In this document: positions 25,792-33,893 of the stretch, piece after piece
Layout of the letters: each line of letters starts with the position of its first letter
Numbering within the stretch: the first letter of the stretch is position 1
Source of the DNA: Prevotella sp.
GTDB taxonomy: Bacteria > Bacteroidota > Bacteroidia > Bacteroidales > Bacteroidaceae
DNA length: 38,130 nt
Direction of reading: 5' to 3'
Assembly: GCA_017477435.1 (NCBI GenBank)
Contig: JAFUVV010000005.1
Location: forward strand, 1-38,130
The notes under the pieces: model-generated
What the model was told of the DNA's origin: nothing
Database searches by the model: none
Seen by the model: the letters and a program-made list of their open reading frames with translations, nothing else
Position numbers and translations under genes: made by a program

Positions 25792-26946
25792 TTACGTGAG
25801 TTCTTCTCGGGCTATCTGTCGTGCTTCGGCGTCGGTGGCGAGATAGGTGTCGAGCGACGCGTTGCTGGAGAATGTTGCGCGGTGCATGGTGTGCTCTATT
25901 ATGCGTGCCACGTCGAGGAACGAGCATTGCCCGCGGCGGAAGGCGTCGTTGGCTATCTCGTTGGCTGCATTGACAATACACGGCATGTTGCCTCCCCGGG
26001 CGAGAGATTCGAATGCGAGGGCGAGGCAGGGGAAGCGACGGGTGTCGGGACGGAAGAACTCGAGGCGCTTGTCGAAGAGCGAGAGGCGCTCGCCGTTGAG
26101 TGGTAGACGCTCGGGGAAGGAGAAGGCATACTGAATGGGCAGACGCATGTCGGGCACACCGAGCTGCGCTTTCACCGAGCCATCGGCAAACTCCACGGCG
26201 CTGTGGACAATCGACTGGGGATGGATGAGCACCTCTATCTTCTCGGCAGGGACGCCGAAGAGCCAGCGTGCTTCTATCACCTCGAAGCCTTTGTTCATCA
26301 GTGTGGCAGAGTCGATAGTTATCTTTGCCCCCATGTCCCACGTCGGGTGACGCAGGGCATCGGCGGCGGTGACGGTAGACAGTTGCTCGTCGGAGAGCAG
26401 CCGGAAGGGCCCACCGGAGCAGGTGAGGAGAATTTTCGCCACTTCATTGTCGCCTTCTCCCACGAGGCTCTGGAATATGGCGGAGTGCTCGCTGTCGACG
26501 GGCAGGATGGGCACGTGGTACTCTGCGGCGAGACGGGTGATCAGTTCGCCGGCGACAACGAGAGTCTCTTTGTTGGCCAGACAGATTTTCTTCCGTGCCC
26601 TGATGGCGTTGACGGTCGGCTCAAGACCAGAGAATCCTACCATTGCCGTGAGCACCATGTCGATCGGGTCGGCCTCCACGATCTGACAGAGAGCGTCGCG
26701 ACCGGCGTAGACCTTGATATCTGGCATGTCGGCAAGGAGCTGACAGAGGCGTTCGTAGTGCTGCTCGTTGGCGATGACAACAGCAGCGGGGTTGAACTCG
26801 CGGGCTTGCTGGGCAAGCTGCTCAACGCGGTTGTTGGCGGTGAGGCAATAGACTTCGTAGCGGTCAGGATGCTGCCGGACTACGTCGAGGGCCTGCGTGC
26901 CGATGGATCCTGTGGACCCGAGGATGCATATTTGACTTTTTCTCAT
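25792..26946 (-). CDS. dxr: 1-deoxy-D-xylulose-5-phosphate reductoisomerase
   Basis: A 384-residue protein (E. coli 398). The NADPH-binding motif ICILGSTGSIGTQALDVV is at the N-terminus, CLANKETLVVAGELI follows, and LPVDSEHSAIFQ contains the metal/substrate-binding Asp-Ser-Glu. It makes 2-C-methyl-D-erythritol 4-phosphate in the MEP isoprenoid pathway. The start is taken at 26946 (MRKSQICIL) rather than 26967, since the earlier residues come from a microrepeat-like intergenic sequence. It ends a conserved Bacteroidota gene string with murA and rimM. The site-2 protease gene that often follows dxr in this phylum is absent here; the family B array stands in its place. Confidence 0.95.
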   Translation of the reverse strand: MRKSQICILGSTGSIGTQALDVVRQHPDRYEVYCLTANNRVEQLAQQAREFNPAAVVIANEQHYERLCQLLADMPDIKVYAGRDALCQIVEADPIDMVLTAMVGFSGLEPTVNAIRARKKICLANKETLVVAGELITRLAAEYHVPILPVDSEHSAIFQSLVGEGDNEVAKILLTCSGGPFRLLSDEQLSTVTAADALRHPTWDMGAKITIDSATLMNKGFEVIEARWLFGVPAEKIEVLIHPQSIVHSAVEFADGSVKAQLGVPDMRLPIQYAFSFPERLPLNGERLSLFDKRLEFFRPDTRRFPCLALAFESLARGGNMPCIVNAANEIANDAFRRGQCSFLDVARIIEHTMHRATFSSNASLDTYLATDAEARQIAREELT

Positions 26947-26999
26947 CTTCCTGTTTACAACTTTCAATTTTCAACTTTCACCTTTCACCTTCCACTCGT

Positions 27000-27527
27000 T
27001 CAGCCATTTAGCGAGGCGAGTCCTTCGGGGAGGGCGACGATGATCTGTCTTTTTTCTACATCTACGTGGCCTACTATCTCGTCGGCCACGGGTATGAGCA
27101 GTTCGCCGCCGTCGGGGGTGACGACTTCGATGAGTGTGTTGATGGTTGAGAGGTTGAAGTTTTTCACATGTCCGACCGTCTGACGGCTGTTCTCGTCGTA
27201 GACGCTGAATCCAACCATCTCTGCCCACGACAGGGTGCTGCCTTCGTTTGATGGCGAGAGGCGGCGCTCGAAATAGACGTCGCACCCCGTCAGCCGACGT
27301 GCTTCGTCGGTGGTGTCGATGTCGGTGAACTTAACGAGAAGCGTCTCGTCGGTACGGAAGCGGTACTCATCGAAGAAGAAGGGGACGAGGATGCCGTCGA
27401 CGTCGAGCACGACATAGTCGGCATCGATGCGGTCGAACACATCGTCGTCGATGTGCGTCGTCAGCTCTCCTTTCACTCCATGAGGCTTTCCTATCCGTCC
27501 GATACGGAAGACTTCGTTGTAATTCAT
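27000..27527 (-). CDS. rimM: Ribosome maturation factor RimM
   Basis: A 175-residue protein with the diagnostic N-terminus VFRIGRIGKPHGVKGEL of the RimM barrel, followed by a PRC-barrel C-terminal domain (NLSTINTLIEVVTPDGGELL). It helps 30S maturation through ribosomal protein S19. It lies between murA and dxr on the same strand; a GGTGATGGGTGACGGG microrepeat fills the gap to murA. Confidence 0.93.
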   Translation of the reverse strand: MNYNEVFRIGRIGKPHGVKGELTTHIDDDVFDRIDADYVVLDVDGILVPFFFDEYRFRTDETLLVKFTDIDTTDEARRLTGCDVYFERRLSPSNEGSTLSWAEMVGFSVYDENSRQTVGHVKNFNLSTINTLIEVVTPDGGELLIPVADEIVGHVDVEKRQIIVALPEGLASLNG

Positions 27528-27585
27528 AGTTATTGGTGATGGGTGACGGGTGGTTGGTGATGGTTGGATTTTGACCGATTCGTGA

Positions 27586-28896
27586 TCAGTCGTTCACCCT
27601 GGTGATCTTTGCTCCGAGGGCCTGGAGGCGCTGCTCTATGTTCTGATAGCCGCGGTCGATCTGTGCGATGTTGTCGATGTGGCTCGTTCCCTTTGCGCTG
27701 AGGGCTGCTATGAGTAGTGCTATGCCTGCACGTATGTCGGGGCTCGACATGCGTCCGGCACGCAGTCTGACTTTGTGGTCGTGGCCTACGACGACTGCCC
27801 TGTGGGGGTCGCAGAGGATTATCTGCGCGCCCATGTCGATGAGCTTATCGACGAAGAAGAGCCGGCTCTCGAACATTTTCTGATGGAAGAGCACACTTCC
27901 CCGTGCCTGTGTGGCAACGACGATGAGCACGGAGATGAGGTCGGGGGTGAGTCCTGGCCACGGTGCGTCGGCGAGGGTCATGATGGTACCGTCGACGAAG
28001 GAGGAGACGACATAGTGCGGCTGTCGCGGCACGACGATGTCGTCGCCGTCGATCTCGAGCTTCACGCCGAGTCGGCGGAAGGCATCGGGGATGAGTCCGA
28101 GGTTCTCCACGGAGACGTCTTTTATTCTTATTCCGTCGCCTACCATTGCTGCCATTCCGATGAACGACCCCACCTCGATCATGTCGGGCAGTACGGTGTG
28201 CTGCGTGCCTGAGAGTTCGTTCACTCCCTCAATGGTGAGGAGGTTCGAGCCGATGCCTGTGATGCGTGCGCCCATGCTGTTGAGCATGCGGCAGAGTTGC
28301 TGGATGTATGGCTCGCAGGCGGCATTGTAGATTGTCGTCGTGCCTTCGGCCAGCACGGCTGCCATGATGATGTTTGCCGTGCCGGTGATAGAGGCTTCGT
28401 CGAGGAGCATGTAGCATCCCTTCAGGTGGTCGGCTTCGATGTGATAGAGTCCCGACTGCTCGTCGTGTACGAACTCTGCTCCGAGCTTCTTGAACCCGAG
28501 GAAATGTGTGTCGAGCCGCCGCCGCCCTATCTTGTCGCCGCCAGGCTTTGATATCGATGCCTCGCCGAAGCGTCCGAGCAGGGGGCCGAGCATGAGCACG
28601 CTGCCTCTGAGCCGCGAGCACTTCATGATATACTCTGGGGAGCGCAGACGTGTGAGGTCGATGTTCTCAGCCGAGAAGGTATAGTCGCCGAAAGCATTGT
28701 GGCTGACGCTGACGCCGATGTCCTGGAGCAGTCGTATCAGGTTCACAACGTCGAGAATCTCGGGCACGTTCTTTATCCTCACCTCTTCCTTTGTGAGCAG
28801 CACTGCCCCGATCACCTCCAGCGCCTCGTTCTTCGCGCCCTGAGGACATATCGTGCCGCTGAGACGATGGCCGCCTTCTATTATAAACGATTCCAT
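27586..28896 (-). CDS. murA: UDP-N-acetylglucosamine 1-carboxyvinyltransferase, Asp-type
   Basis: A 436-residue enzyme catalysing the first committed step of peptidoglycan synthesis. The N-terminal GAKNEALEVIGAVLL holds the K22/N23 pair. The active-site loop reads SISKPGGDKIGRRRLD: the residue equal to Cys115 of E. coli MurA is D121. Asp in this position is known from Mycobacterium, Chlamydia and Borrelia enzymes and prevents covalent inactivation by fosfomycin. The start at 28896 (MESFIIEGG) is standard. The family A array 3 lies 55 bp upstream, in the gap to DUF4290. Confidence 0.95.
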   Translation of the reverse strand: MESFIIEGGHRLSGTICPQGAKNEALEVIGAVLLTKEEVRIKNVPEILDVVNLIRLLQDIGVSVSHNAFGDYTFSAENIDLTRLRSPEYIMKCSRLRGSVLMLGPLLGRFGEASISKPGGDKIGRRRLDTHFLGFKKLGAEFVHDEQSGLYHIEADHLKGCYMLLDEASITGTANIIMAAVLAEGTTTIYNAACEPYIQQLCRMLNSMGARITGIGSNLLTIEGVNELSGTQHTVLPDMIEVGSFIGMAAMVGDGIRIKDVSVENLGLIPDAFRRLGVKLEIDGDDIVVPRQPHYVVSSFVDGTIMTLADAPWPGLTPDLISVLIVVATQARGSVLFHQKMFESRLFFVDKLIDMGAQIILCDPHRAVVVGHDHKVRLRAGRMSSPDIRAGIALLIAALSAKGTSHIDNIAQIDRGYQNIEQRLQALGAKITRVND

Positions 28897-28951
28897 GTTA
28901 TTGCGGGATAATGTTAAGCATTTGAGTCTAATTCATAAAAGCATAGCCGGC

Positions 28952-29039
28952 AGTACATGGGCCATGTACTGCGAGTACATAGCTTCTGTACTTGGAGTAC
29001 AAAGGCTTTGTACTGAGAGTACATGGTTCTTGTACTTCA
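28952..29039. repeat. Family A palindromic 22-bp array, copy 3 (4 units)
   Basis: Four 22-bp units start at 28952, 28974, 28996 and 29018. Unit 1 is the perfect palindrome with ATGG/CCAT inner arms; unit 3 is also a perfect 9+1+9 palindrome but with inner arms AAAG/CTTT, so both arms changed together. The array sits between the DUF4290 and murA genes, inside what is otherwise a conserved gene string. Confidence 0.9.
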
Positions 29040-29060
29040 CTCGGTACATCCTACCAGCGT

Positions 29061-29642
29061 TCACTTCTTGCGTTTCCGGCGGTCGTAACGCGAGTCTTTT
29101 CCGACGTCGTCGGTGGTGATGCGTATCTTTCCGTCGGTGAAGTGTTCGAGGTCGGCCACTATCTTGTCGTCGTCGGGAGCGCCGTGTCCCCACTGCACGA
29201 GGTTGCGCTTCATCTGGTTGGCAACCATCTGTGTGAGTCTGTCGCGCTCGTTTCCCGGCGGCATTTTCTTCAGGCGGTCGAGGGTCTCGAAGATCATGTT
29301 GCCGTAGTGGCGCACGGGTATCTTCTTCATGGGATACTCCATCGGCTCGGGTTTCTTGCTTATCTGGGCCGCCTGAGTGATGTCGAACGGGTAATCGATG
29401 TCGAGTCTGAAGCCGCTCATCAGTGCCAGATGGTCCCAGAGCTTATGCTCGAAATCCTCGCTCGTGGTCTTCTTGGCGGTCATCAGCCGCATGACATTTA
29501 CGATTGTCTCTGCACAGCGCTGTCGCTCGCCACGGTCGGCAATCTCCACGGCCATGTCGACCATCTGCTGAATCTCACGCCCATACTCGGGCATGAACAG
29601 AGGCTCGCGCTGGGTGTTGTAATCAAGTCCTTCTATATTCAT
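29061..29642 (-). CDS. DUF4290 family protein
   Basis: A 193-residue, mostly helical soluble protein starting MNIEGLDYNTQREPLFMPEY, the characteristic opening of the Bacteroidota-specific DUF4290 family; YGREIQQMVDMAVEI and HGAPDDDKIVADLEHFTDGK also look family-typical. Function is unknown. Its constant neighbourhood with murA in Bacteroidota hints at a cell-envelope or housekeeping link, but nothing in the sequence shows a catalytic site. The C-terminus is very basic (RYDRRKRKK). Confidence 0.85.
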   Translation of the reverse strand: MNIEGLDYNTQREPLFMPEYGREIQQMVDMAVEIADRGERQRCAETIVNVMRLMTAKKTTSEDFEHKLWDHLALMSGFRLDIDYPFDITQAAQISKKPEPMEYPMKKIPVRHYGNMIFETLDRLKKMPPGNERDRLTQMVANQMKRNLVQWGHGAPDDDKIVADLEHFTDGKIRITTDDVGKDSRYDRRKRKK

Positions 29643-29650
29643 AGTTTAAT

Positions 29651-29682
29651 TTCACGATTTTACTATTTCACGATTTTACTAT
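29651..29682. repeat. Two copies of a 16-bp direct repeat
   Basis: TTCACGATTTTACTAT occurs twice in tandem between tsaB and the DUF4290 gene. It is a typical short intergenic microrepeat and shows no further structure. Confidence 0.6.
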
Positions 29683-29692
29683 TTCCTATGTG

Positions 29693-30385
29693 TTATAGTA
29701 ATTTCTTCGGTGTCTTTGCAACGAAGTCTTTGAGGTAGAAGGGCACGAAATAGGCCACGTCTTCAAAGTCGTCGTTGAGGAATTTCTTCTCGGCAAGGGG
29801 GAACATGTTCTTTGCCAAGGGTTCAATGCCGGGTATAAAGCGTGCATTATCATGGCCGATGGCGCTCATGCACTTCTCTGCCCCGTTTCCAAAGAAGTAG
29901 ACCACGTGCTCGTCGAGCAGGCTGCGATAGGTATTCTCGTCGACGACGTCGGCCTGTATACCACGCACCACCTTCAGGCTGCGGTCGAACACCTGGGCAT
30001 ATACCTCCATGCGTCGGGCGTCGATCATCGGACAGAGGAGCGCGTCGTCCTCCTCAATCTTCTCCTGAAGGAGCAGCGGCACGCACATCGTGGCAAGCGT
30101 GGGTACACTGATGAGCTTCAAGTCGCGGGCATAACAGATGCCCTTTGCCATGCTCACGCCGATGCGAAGACCTGTGTATGACCCAGGTCCCGAGCTGACA
30201 GCAACAGCATCGAAGGGGATGGCATGGTTATCGGTGAACGACATGGCCTCGTCGACAAACACTCCCAGATTAACTGCATGGTTGGGACCGCTGTGGTCCT
30301 CCTTACTGAAGATGCAGGCTCCGTTCTCGCTCACAGCCACAGAACACACATCGGTACTCGTGTCAATGTTTAATATGCACGACAT
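29693..30385 (-). CDS. tsaB: tRNA t6A modification protein TsaB
   Basis: A 230-residue ASKHA-fold protein: ILNIDTSTDVCSVAVSENG at the N-terminus, a loop containing HAVNLGVFVDEAM, and the TsaB/TsaD-type motif VSSGPGSYTGLRIGVSMAKG. With TsaC, TsaD and TsaE it forms N6-threonylcarbamoyladenosine at position 37 of ANN-decoding tRNAs. It starts its own minus-strand transcript from a -7 element at 30453-30461, which lies back-to-back with the yicC promoter. Confidence 0.93.
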   Translation of the reverse strand: MSCILNIDTSTDVCSVAVSENGACIFSKEDHSGPNHAVNLGVFVDEAMSFTDNHAIPFDAVAVSSGPGSYTGLRIGVSMAKGICYARDLKLISVPTLATMCVPLLLQEKIEEDDALLCPMIDARRMEVYAQVFDRSLKVVRGIQADVVDENTYRSLLDEHVVYFFGNGAEKCMSAIGHDNARFIPGIEPLAKNMFPLAEKKFLNDDFEDVAYFVPFYLKDFVAKTPKKLL

Positions 30386-30452
30386 AAAATATTTCCTTGG
30401 TCTTTTGACCCCTTAATTTCTTAAATTTATAATCGCACTAAATATTTAGATT

Positions 30453-30461
30453 GCAAAATTA
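30453..30461 (-). promoter_or_regulatory. Promoter -7 element of tsaB
   Basis: TAATTTTGC on the minus strand, about 70 bases before the tsaB ATG. Its -33 region overlaps the -7 element of the divergent yicC promoter. Confidence 0.5.
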
Positions 30462-30483
30462 TGCTTTTTTTCTTCAAAATTAT

Positions 30484-30492
30484 TACTTTTGC
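30484..30492 (+). promoter_or_regulatory. Promoter -7 element of the yicC operon
   Basis: TACTTTTGC, 25 bases before the yicC ATG at 30517. Only 22 bases separate it from the opposing tsaB -7 element, so polymerase can probably occupy only one at a time. Confidence 0.5.
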
Positions 30493-30516
30493 AGAAATTT
30501 AACGCGTTTATATACT

Positions 30517-31398
30517 ATGATTATGTCGATGACCGGCTACGGAAAGTCTGTCGTAGCCTTTGGAGATAAGAAAATAAATGTTGAGATAAAGTCGCTCAAC
30601 AGCAAATCTCTCGATCTCTCCACCCGCATCGCGCCGCTCTATCGGGAGAAGGAAATGGAGATACGTCAGATGGTTGCACAGCAGCTGGAGCGCGGCAAGG
30701 TGGACTTCGCTATTTGGATAGAGCAGGACGCCGCTGCCGATGCCACGCCGATCAACGTATCGCTGGTGGAAAACTACTACAAGCAACTGCGCGACCTGTC
30801 GGCAACGATAGGGGTAGAGGTGTCCAAAGAGTTCATCATCCCCACCCTTCTCCACATGCCCGACGTGCTCACGAAGACAGAACAGGAGACTCTCTCCGAC
30901 GAAGAATGGAGCTCCGCTCGCCAGGCCATCGACGAAGCACTGAAGGCCCTCGTTGACTTCCGCAAGCAGGAAGGAGCCGCTCTGGAGAAAAAATTCAAGG
31001 AAAAGATAGACAACATCGCAGCACTGCTCGCAAGCCTGGAGCCATACGAAAGTTCGAGAGTGGAGAAAATACGGCAGCGCATCTGCGCAGGATTGGAACA
31101 GATACCCGACGTGGAATACGACAAGAACCGCCTCGAGCAGGAACTCATCTACTACATCGAGAAACTAGATATCAGCGAAGAGAAACAGCGACTCGCAAAC
31201 CACCTGAAGTATTTCTGCGAGACAATGGCTGAGGATAGCCACGGTGTAGGCAAGAAACTCGGATTCATTGCCCAGGAAATGGGGCGCGAGATAAACACCA
31301 CAGGCTCGAAAAGCAACAATGCCGAGATGCAAAACATCGTGGTGCAGATGAAAGACGAGCTCGAACAAATCAAGGAGCAAGTGCTCAACGCCCTCTAA
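30517..31398 (+). CDS. yicC: YicC family endoribonuclease
   Basis: A 293-residue protein opening MIMSMTGYGKS, the standard YicC N-terminus, and closing with the DUF1732 C-terminal domain (FIAQEMGREINTTGSKSNNA). E. coli YicC is an RNase acting on small RNAs; the family is stress-associated. The start at 30517 is chosen because the -7 element at 30484 excludes the longer reading from 30451. An ATG two codons later (30523) is possible. It is followed directly by gmk, a very common pairing. The stop TAA overlaps a possible gmk ATG (TAATG). Confidence 0.92.
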   Translation: MIMSMTGYGKSVVAFGDKKINVEIKSLNSKSLDLSTRIAPLYREKEMEIRQMVAQQLERGKVDFAIWIEQDAAADATPINVSLVENYYKQLRDLSATIGVEVSKEFIIPTLLHMPDVLTKTEQETLSDEEWSSARQAIDEALKALVDFRKQEGAALEKKFKEKIDNIAALLASLEPYESSRVEKIRQRICAGLEQIPDVEYDKNRLEQELIYYIEKLDISEEKQRLANHLKYFCETMAEDSHGVGKKLGFIAQEMGREINTTGSKSNNAEMQNIVVQMKDELEQIKEQVLNAL

Positions 31399-31460
31399 TG
31401 GCATCTGAGACATCAATGCCATCGGCAACACCAAATGATACAGGCAAATTCACAGGCATC

Positions 31461-32063
31461 ATGAAAAAGCAAAAGAAAGGAAAGCTGCTCATCTTCTCGG
31501 CCCCGAGCGGGTCGGGCAAGAGCACCATCATCGGTTGGCTCATGGAGCATCATCCCGAGCTGAACCTGGCCTTCTCCATCTCGTGCACCTCGCGAGAGCC
31601 GCGTGGGACAGAGCAAGACGGAGTGGAATATTTCTTCATCACTGCCGAAGAGTTCCGCCGGCGAATAGAAGCCGGAGAGTTCCTTGAATATGAAGAAGTC
31701 TATGAAAACCGATTCTACGGGACTCTCAAATCGCAAGTGGAGCGACAACTGAAAGCCGGACAGAACGTCGTCTTCGACGTCGACGTGAAAGGGGGAGTCA
31801 ATATCAAGAAGTACTATGGCGACAAGGCTCTCAGCGTCTTCATCCAACCTCCGTCGGTGGAAGAACTGCGTCGCAGACTGCTTGCACGCAACACCGACTC
31901 CGAGGAGATGATTGCTCAGCGTGTGGCAAAAGCGGAGTATGAACTGACATTTGCACCGCAGTTCGACCGCATACTTGTCAACGACGACCTGCCGACAGCT
32001 CTCAACGAGGCCTACGAACTCGTCGGCAACTTCGTCTCCGACAACGCTGAGGAGAAGGAATAG
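31461..32063 (+). CDS. gmk: Guanylate kinase
   Basis: A 200-residue protein with the P-loop LLIFSAPSGSGKSTI and the GMP-binding stretch SCTSREPRGTEQDGVEYFF. It phosphorylates GMP to GDP. The start at 31461 (MKKQKKGKLLIF) gives the usual family length. An upstream in-frame ATG at 31398 overlaps the yicC stop (TAATG) and would add 21 polar residues; translational coupling makes it a serious alternative. The gene lies between yicC and nadD, 22 bases from nadD. Confidence 0.93.
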   Translation: MKKQKKGKLLIFSAPSGSGKSTIIGWLMEHHPELNLAFSISCTSREPRGTEQDGVEYFFITAEEFRRRIEAGEFLEYEEVYENRFYGTLKSQVERQLKAGQNVVFDVDVKGGVNIKKYYGDKALSVFIQPPSVEELRRRLLARNTDSEEMIAQRVAKAEYELTFAPQFDRILVNDDLPTALNEAYELVGNFVSDNAEEKE

Positions 32064-32085
32064 GGTTCTTTCGCTTTTTCCGAAT

Positions 32086-32691
32086 ATGAAGGCAGTCAGG
32101 AAGAAAATAGGCATCTACGGCGGGACATTCAATCCCATCCACGTCGGACACATACAGATTGCCCGCACAATGACAGAGCGTGGCATCGTCGACGAGGTGT
32201 GGATGATGATCTCTCCTCTCAATCCTTTCAAGCAAGGCTCCACCGACATCCTCCCCGACAACATGCGTCTCGCCCTGACAGAAAAGGCTCTCGAAGGTGA
32301 AGAGCGCATCGTGGCCTCCGACTATGAGTTCCACCTCCCGCTGCCTTCATACACATGGAACACTCTCCAAAACCTCAGCCGCGACTATCCCGACTGCGAC
32401 TTCACACTTGTGATCGGCGCCGACAACTGGGCTAGCTTCGACCGATGGAGTCATCCGGAGGAAATAATAGAGAACTATAAGATAGCCGTCTATCCCCGCC
32501 GTGGCTACGACATCGACGAGAGCTCGCTGCCCCAGAACGTGACAACCGTGAGCATGCCGCTCATCGACGTGAGCAGTACCGATATCCGACAGCGTATCAG
32601 AAAGGGGCTGTCGGTGCGCAAACTCCTGCCCAAGAGCATCATCGACGACTGCAAGAAGCTATACCTGAGAAAACTGAAAACTCAAAACTGA
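32086..32691 (+). CDS. nadD: Nicotinate-nucleotide adenylyltransferase
   Basis: A 201-residue nucleotidyltransferase. The adenylyl-transfer motif is KIGIYGGTFNPIHVGHIQIA (HxGH), and the C-terminal DVSSTDIRQRI corresponds to the ISSTxIR motif. It makes nicotinic acid adenine dinucleotide from NaMN and ATP in NAD synthesis. The start at 32086 lies 22 bases after the gmk stop; the longer frame from 31951 would overlap gmk and is not needed. It ends with an AAACTGAAAACTCAAAACTG microrepeat. Confidence 0.95.
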   Translation: MKAVRKKIGIYGGTFNPIHVGHIQIARTMTERGIVDEVWMMISPLNPFKQGSTDILPDNMRLALTEKALEGEERIVASDYEFHLPLPSYTWNTLQNLSRDYPDCDFTLVIGADNWASFDRWSHPEEIIENYKIAVYPRRGYDIDESSLPQNVTTVSMPLIDVSSTDIRQRIRKGLSVRKLLPKSIIDDCKKLYLRKLKTQN

Positions 32692-32802
32692 AAGTTTGTG
32701 CAAACCGAAGGCAGAGAGCTTGCTCTATGCTGAGGTGCAGCCAAACTTCATGGAGCAAAGCGACATAAAACTCAAAACATAAAACTCAAAACTGAAAACA
32801 CA

Positions 32803-33819
32803 ATGAAGAAAAATCTGACTAACCGTCTTGCGGGCTCAATACTCTTGCTGCTCGCACTGCTCATCTCGGGAACAGCCCATTCCCAGATAGCCAACCAAGG
32901 AGAGGCCGACCTCCTCAATCTGCGCGATAACCTTGCAGCAGCAACAACAGTGAAGGCAAAGAAAGACCTGCTGAAGCAAATCGGACACACAGGGACGTTT
33001 GTTGCTATGAACGTACTCGCCAACTATCTCCCCGATCAGCAGCTCGGGAAGACAGCTGCCGAGGGTATCTATGAGATTGCCATGGGTAACAAAGAGTACA
33101 ACGGCGCCATCACCCGCTCGCTCCTCGCAAAGGCAGCGCTCCAGCTCTCGGGCGGAAAGCGGAATGCCATCATCGCACGGCTCGCCGAAGCAGGAACGGA
33201 GGAGGGATACGTCTCTCTCTTCAACGGCAAAGACCTCTCGGGCTGGAAGGGACTCGTGGAGAACCCCATTGCACGGGCTAAGATGGCTCCTATAGAGCTG
33301 GCCGAGAAGCAGTTCGATGCCGACCAGCGCATGCGTGAAGACTGGAAAGTGGAGAACGGCCTGCTCGTCTACGTAGGCCACGGCTACGACAACATCTGCA
33401 CCCGGGAGCAGTACGGCGACTTCGAGATGCTCGTCGACTGGCGCCTCGACCCCAATGGTGAAGAGCCTGATGCCGGCATCTATCTGCGCGGCACGCCACA
33501 GGTGCAGATATGGGACATCGCCCGCACAAACGTCGGTGCACAGGTAGGCTCCGGCGGACTATACAACAACCAGAAGAACAAGTCTATCCCGCTCTGCGTG
33601 GCCGACCGCAAGCTCGGCGAATGGAACAGCTTCTATATCCGCATGGTGGGCGACAAGGTGACGGTGCGTCTCAACGGAGTGCTCGTCGTCGACAACGTCA
33701 CGCTCGAGAACTACTGGGACCGCAGCCTGCCCATCTTCCCCGTCGAGCAGCTCGAACTGCAGGCCCACGGCAGCCGAGTCTACTACCGCGACATCTACGT
33801 ACGCCGACTCGACAGATAG
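32803..33819 (+). CDS. Exported DUF1080 (3-keto-disaccharide hydrolase-like) protein
   Basis: A 338-residue protein with a signal peptide of about 27 residues (ending SGTAHSQ). Residues of about 30-135 are helical, possibly HEAT-like (MNVLANYLPDQQLGKTAAEG). The C-terminal DUF1080 domain (about 145-338) is a concanavalin-like beta sandwich: GYVSLFNGKDLSGWKGL, then ADAGIYLRGTPQVQIWD-type strands (here PDAGIYLRG), EWNSFYIRMVGDKVTVRLNG and PIFPVEQLELQAHGSRVYYR. Family members bind or hydrolyse glycans, some acting on 3-keto sugars; the real substrate is unknown. It is on the yicC-nadD strand after a 111-bp gap. Confidence 0.85.
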   Translation: MKKNLTNRLAGSILLLLALLISGTAHSQIANQGEADLLNLRDNLAAATTVKAKKDLLKQIGHTGTFVAMNVLANYLPDQQLGKTAAEGIYEIAMGNKEYNGAITRSLLAKAALQLSGGKRNAIIARLAEAGTEEGYVSLFNGKDLSGWKGLVENPIARAKMAPIELAEKQFDADQRMREDWKVENGLLVYVGHGYDNICTREQYGDFEMLVDWRLDPNGEEPDAGIYLRGTPQVQIWDIARTNVGAQVGSGGLYNNQKNKSIPLCVADRKLGEWNSFYIRMVGDKVTVRLNGVLVVDNVTLENYWDRSLPIFPVEQLELQAHGSRVYYRDIYVRRLDR

Positions 33820-33856
33820 GAATCGCCGTACAGGACTAAGAGAATTTCTTTCAAAA

Positions 33857-33893
33857 CAAAAAGAATCTCACCGCAGTGGGATTCTTTTTTTGT
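33857..33893. terminator. Terminator after the DUF1080 gene
   Basis: AAAAAGAATC-TCAC-CGC-AGTGG-GATTCTTTTTTT forms a long stem with T-runs on both strands. It ends the plus-strand operon and could also serve the decayed minus-strand gene at 34044. Confidence 0.8.

Noticed and set aside
25540-26106. Plus-strand ORF of 188 codons from array B2 into dxr antisense
   Set aside because: It joins repeat sequence to the antisense strand of dxr. The short middle part (about 25666-25790) looks mildly protein-like but matches nothing I know.
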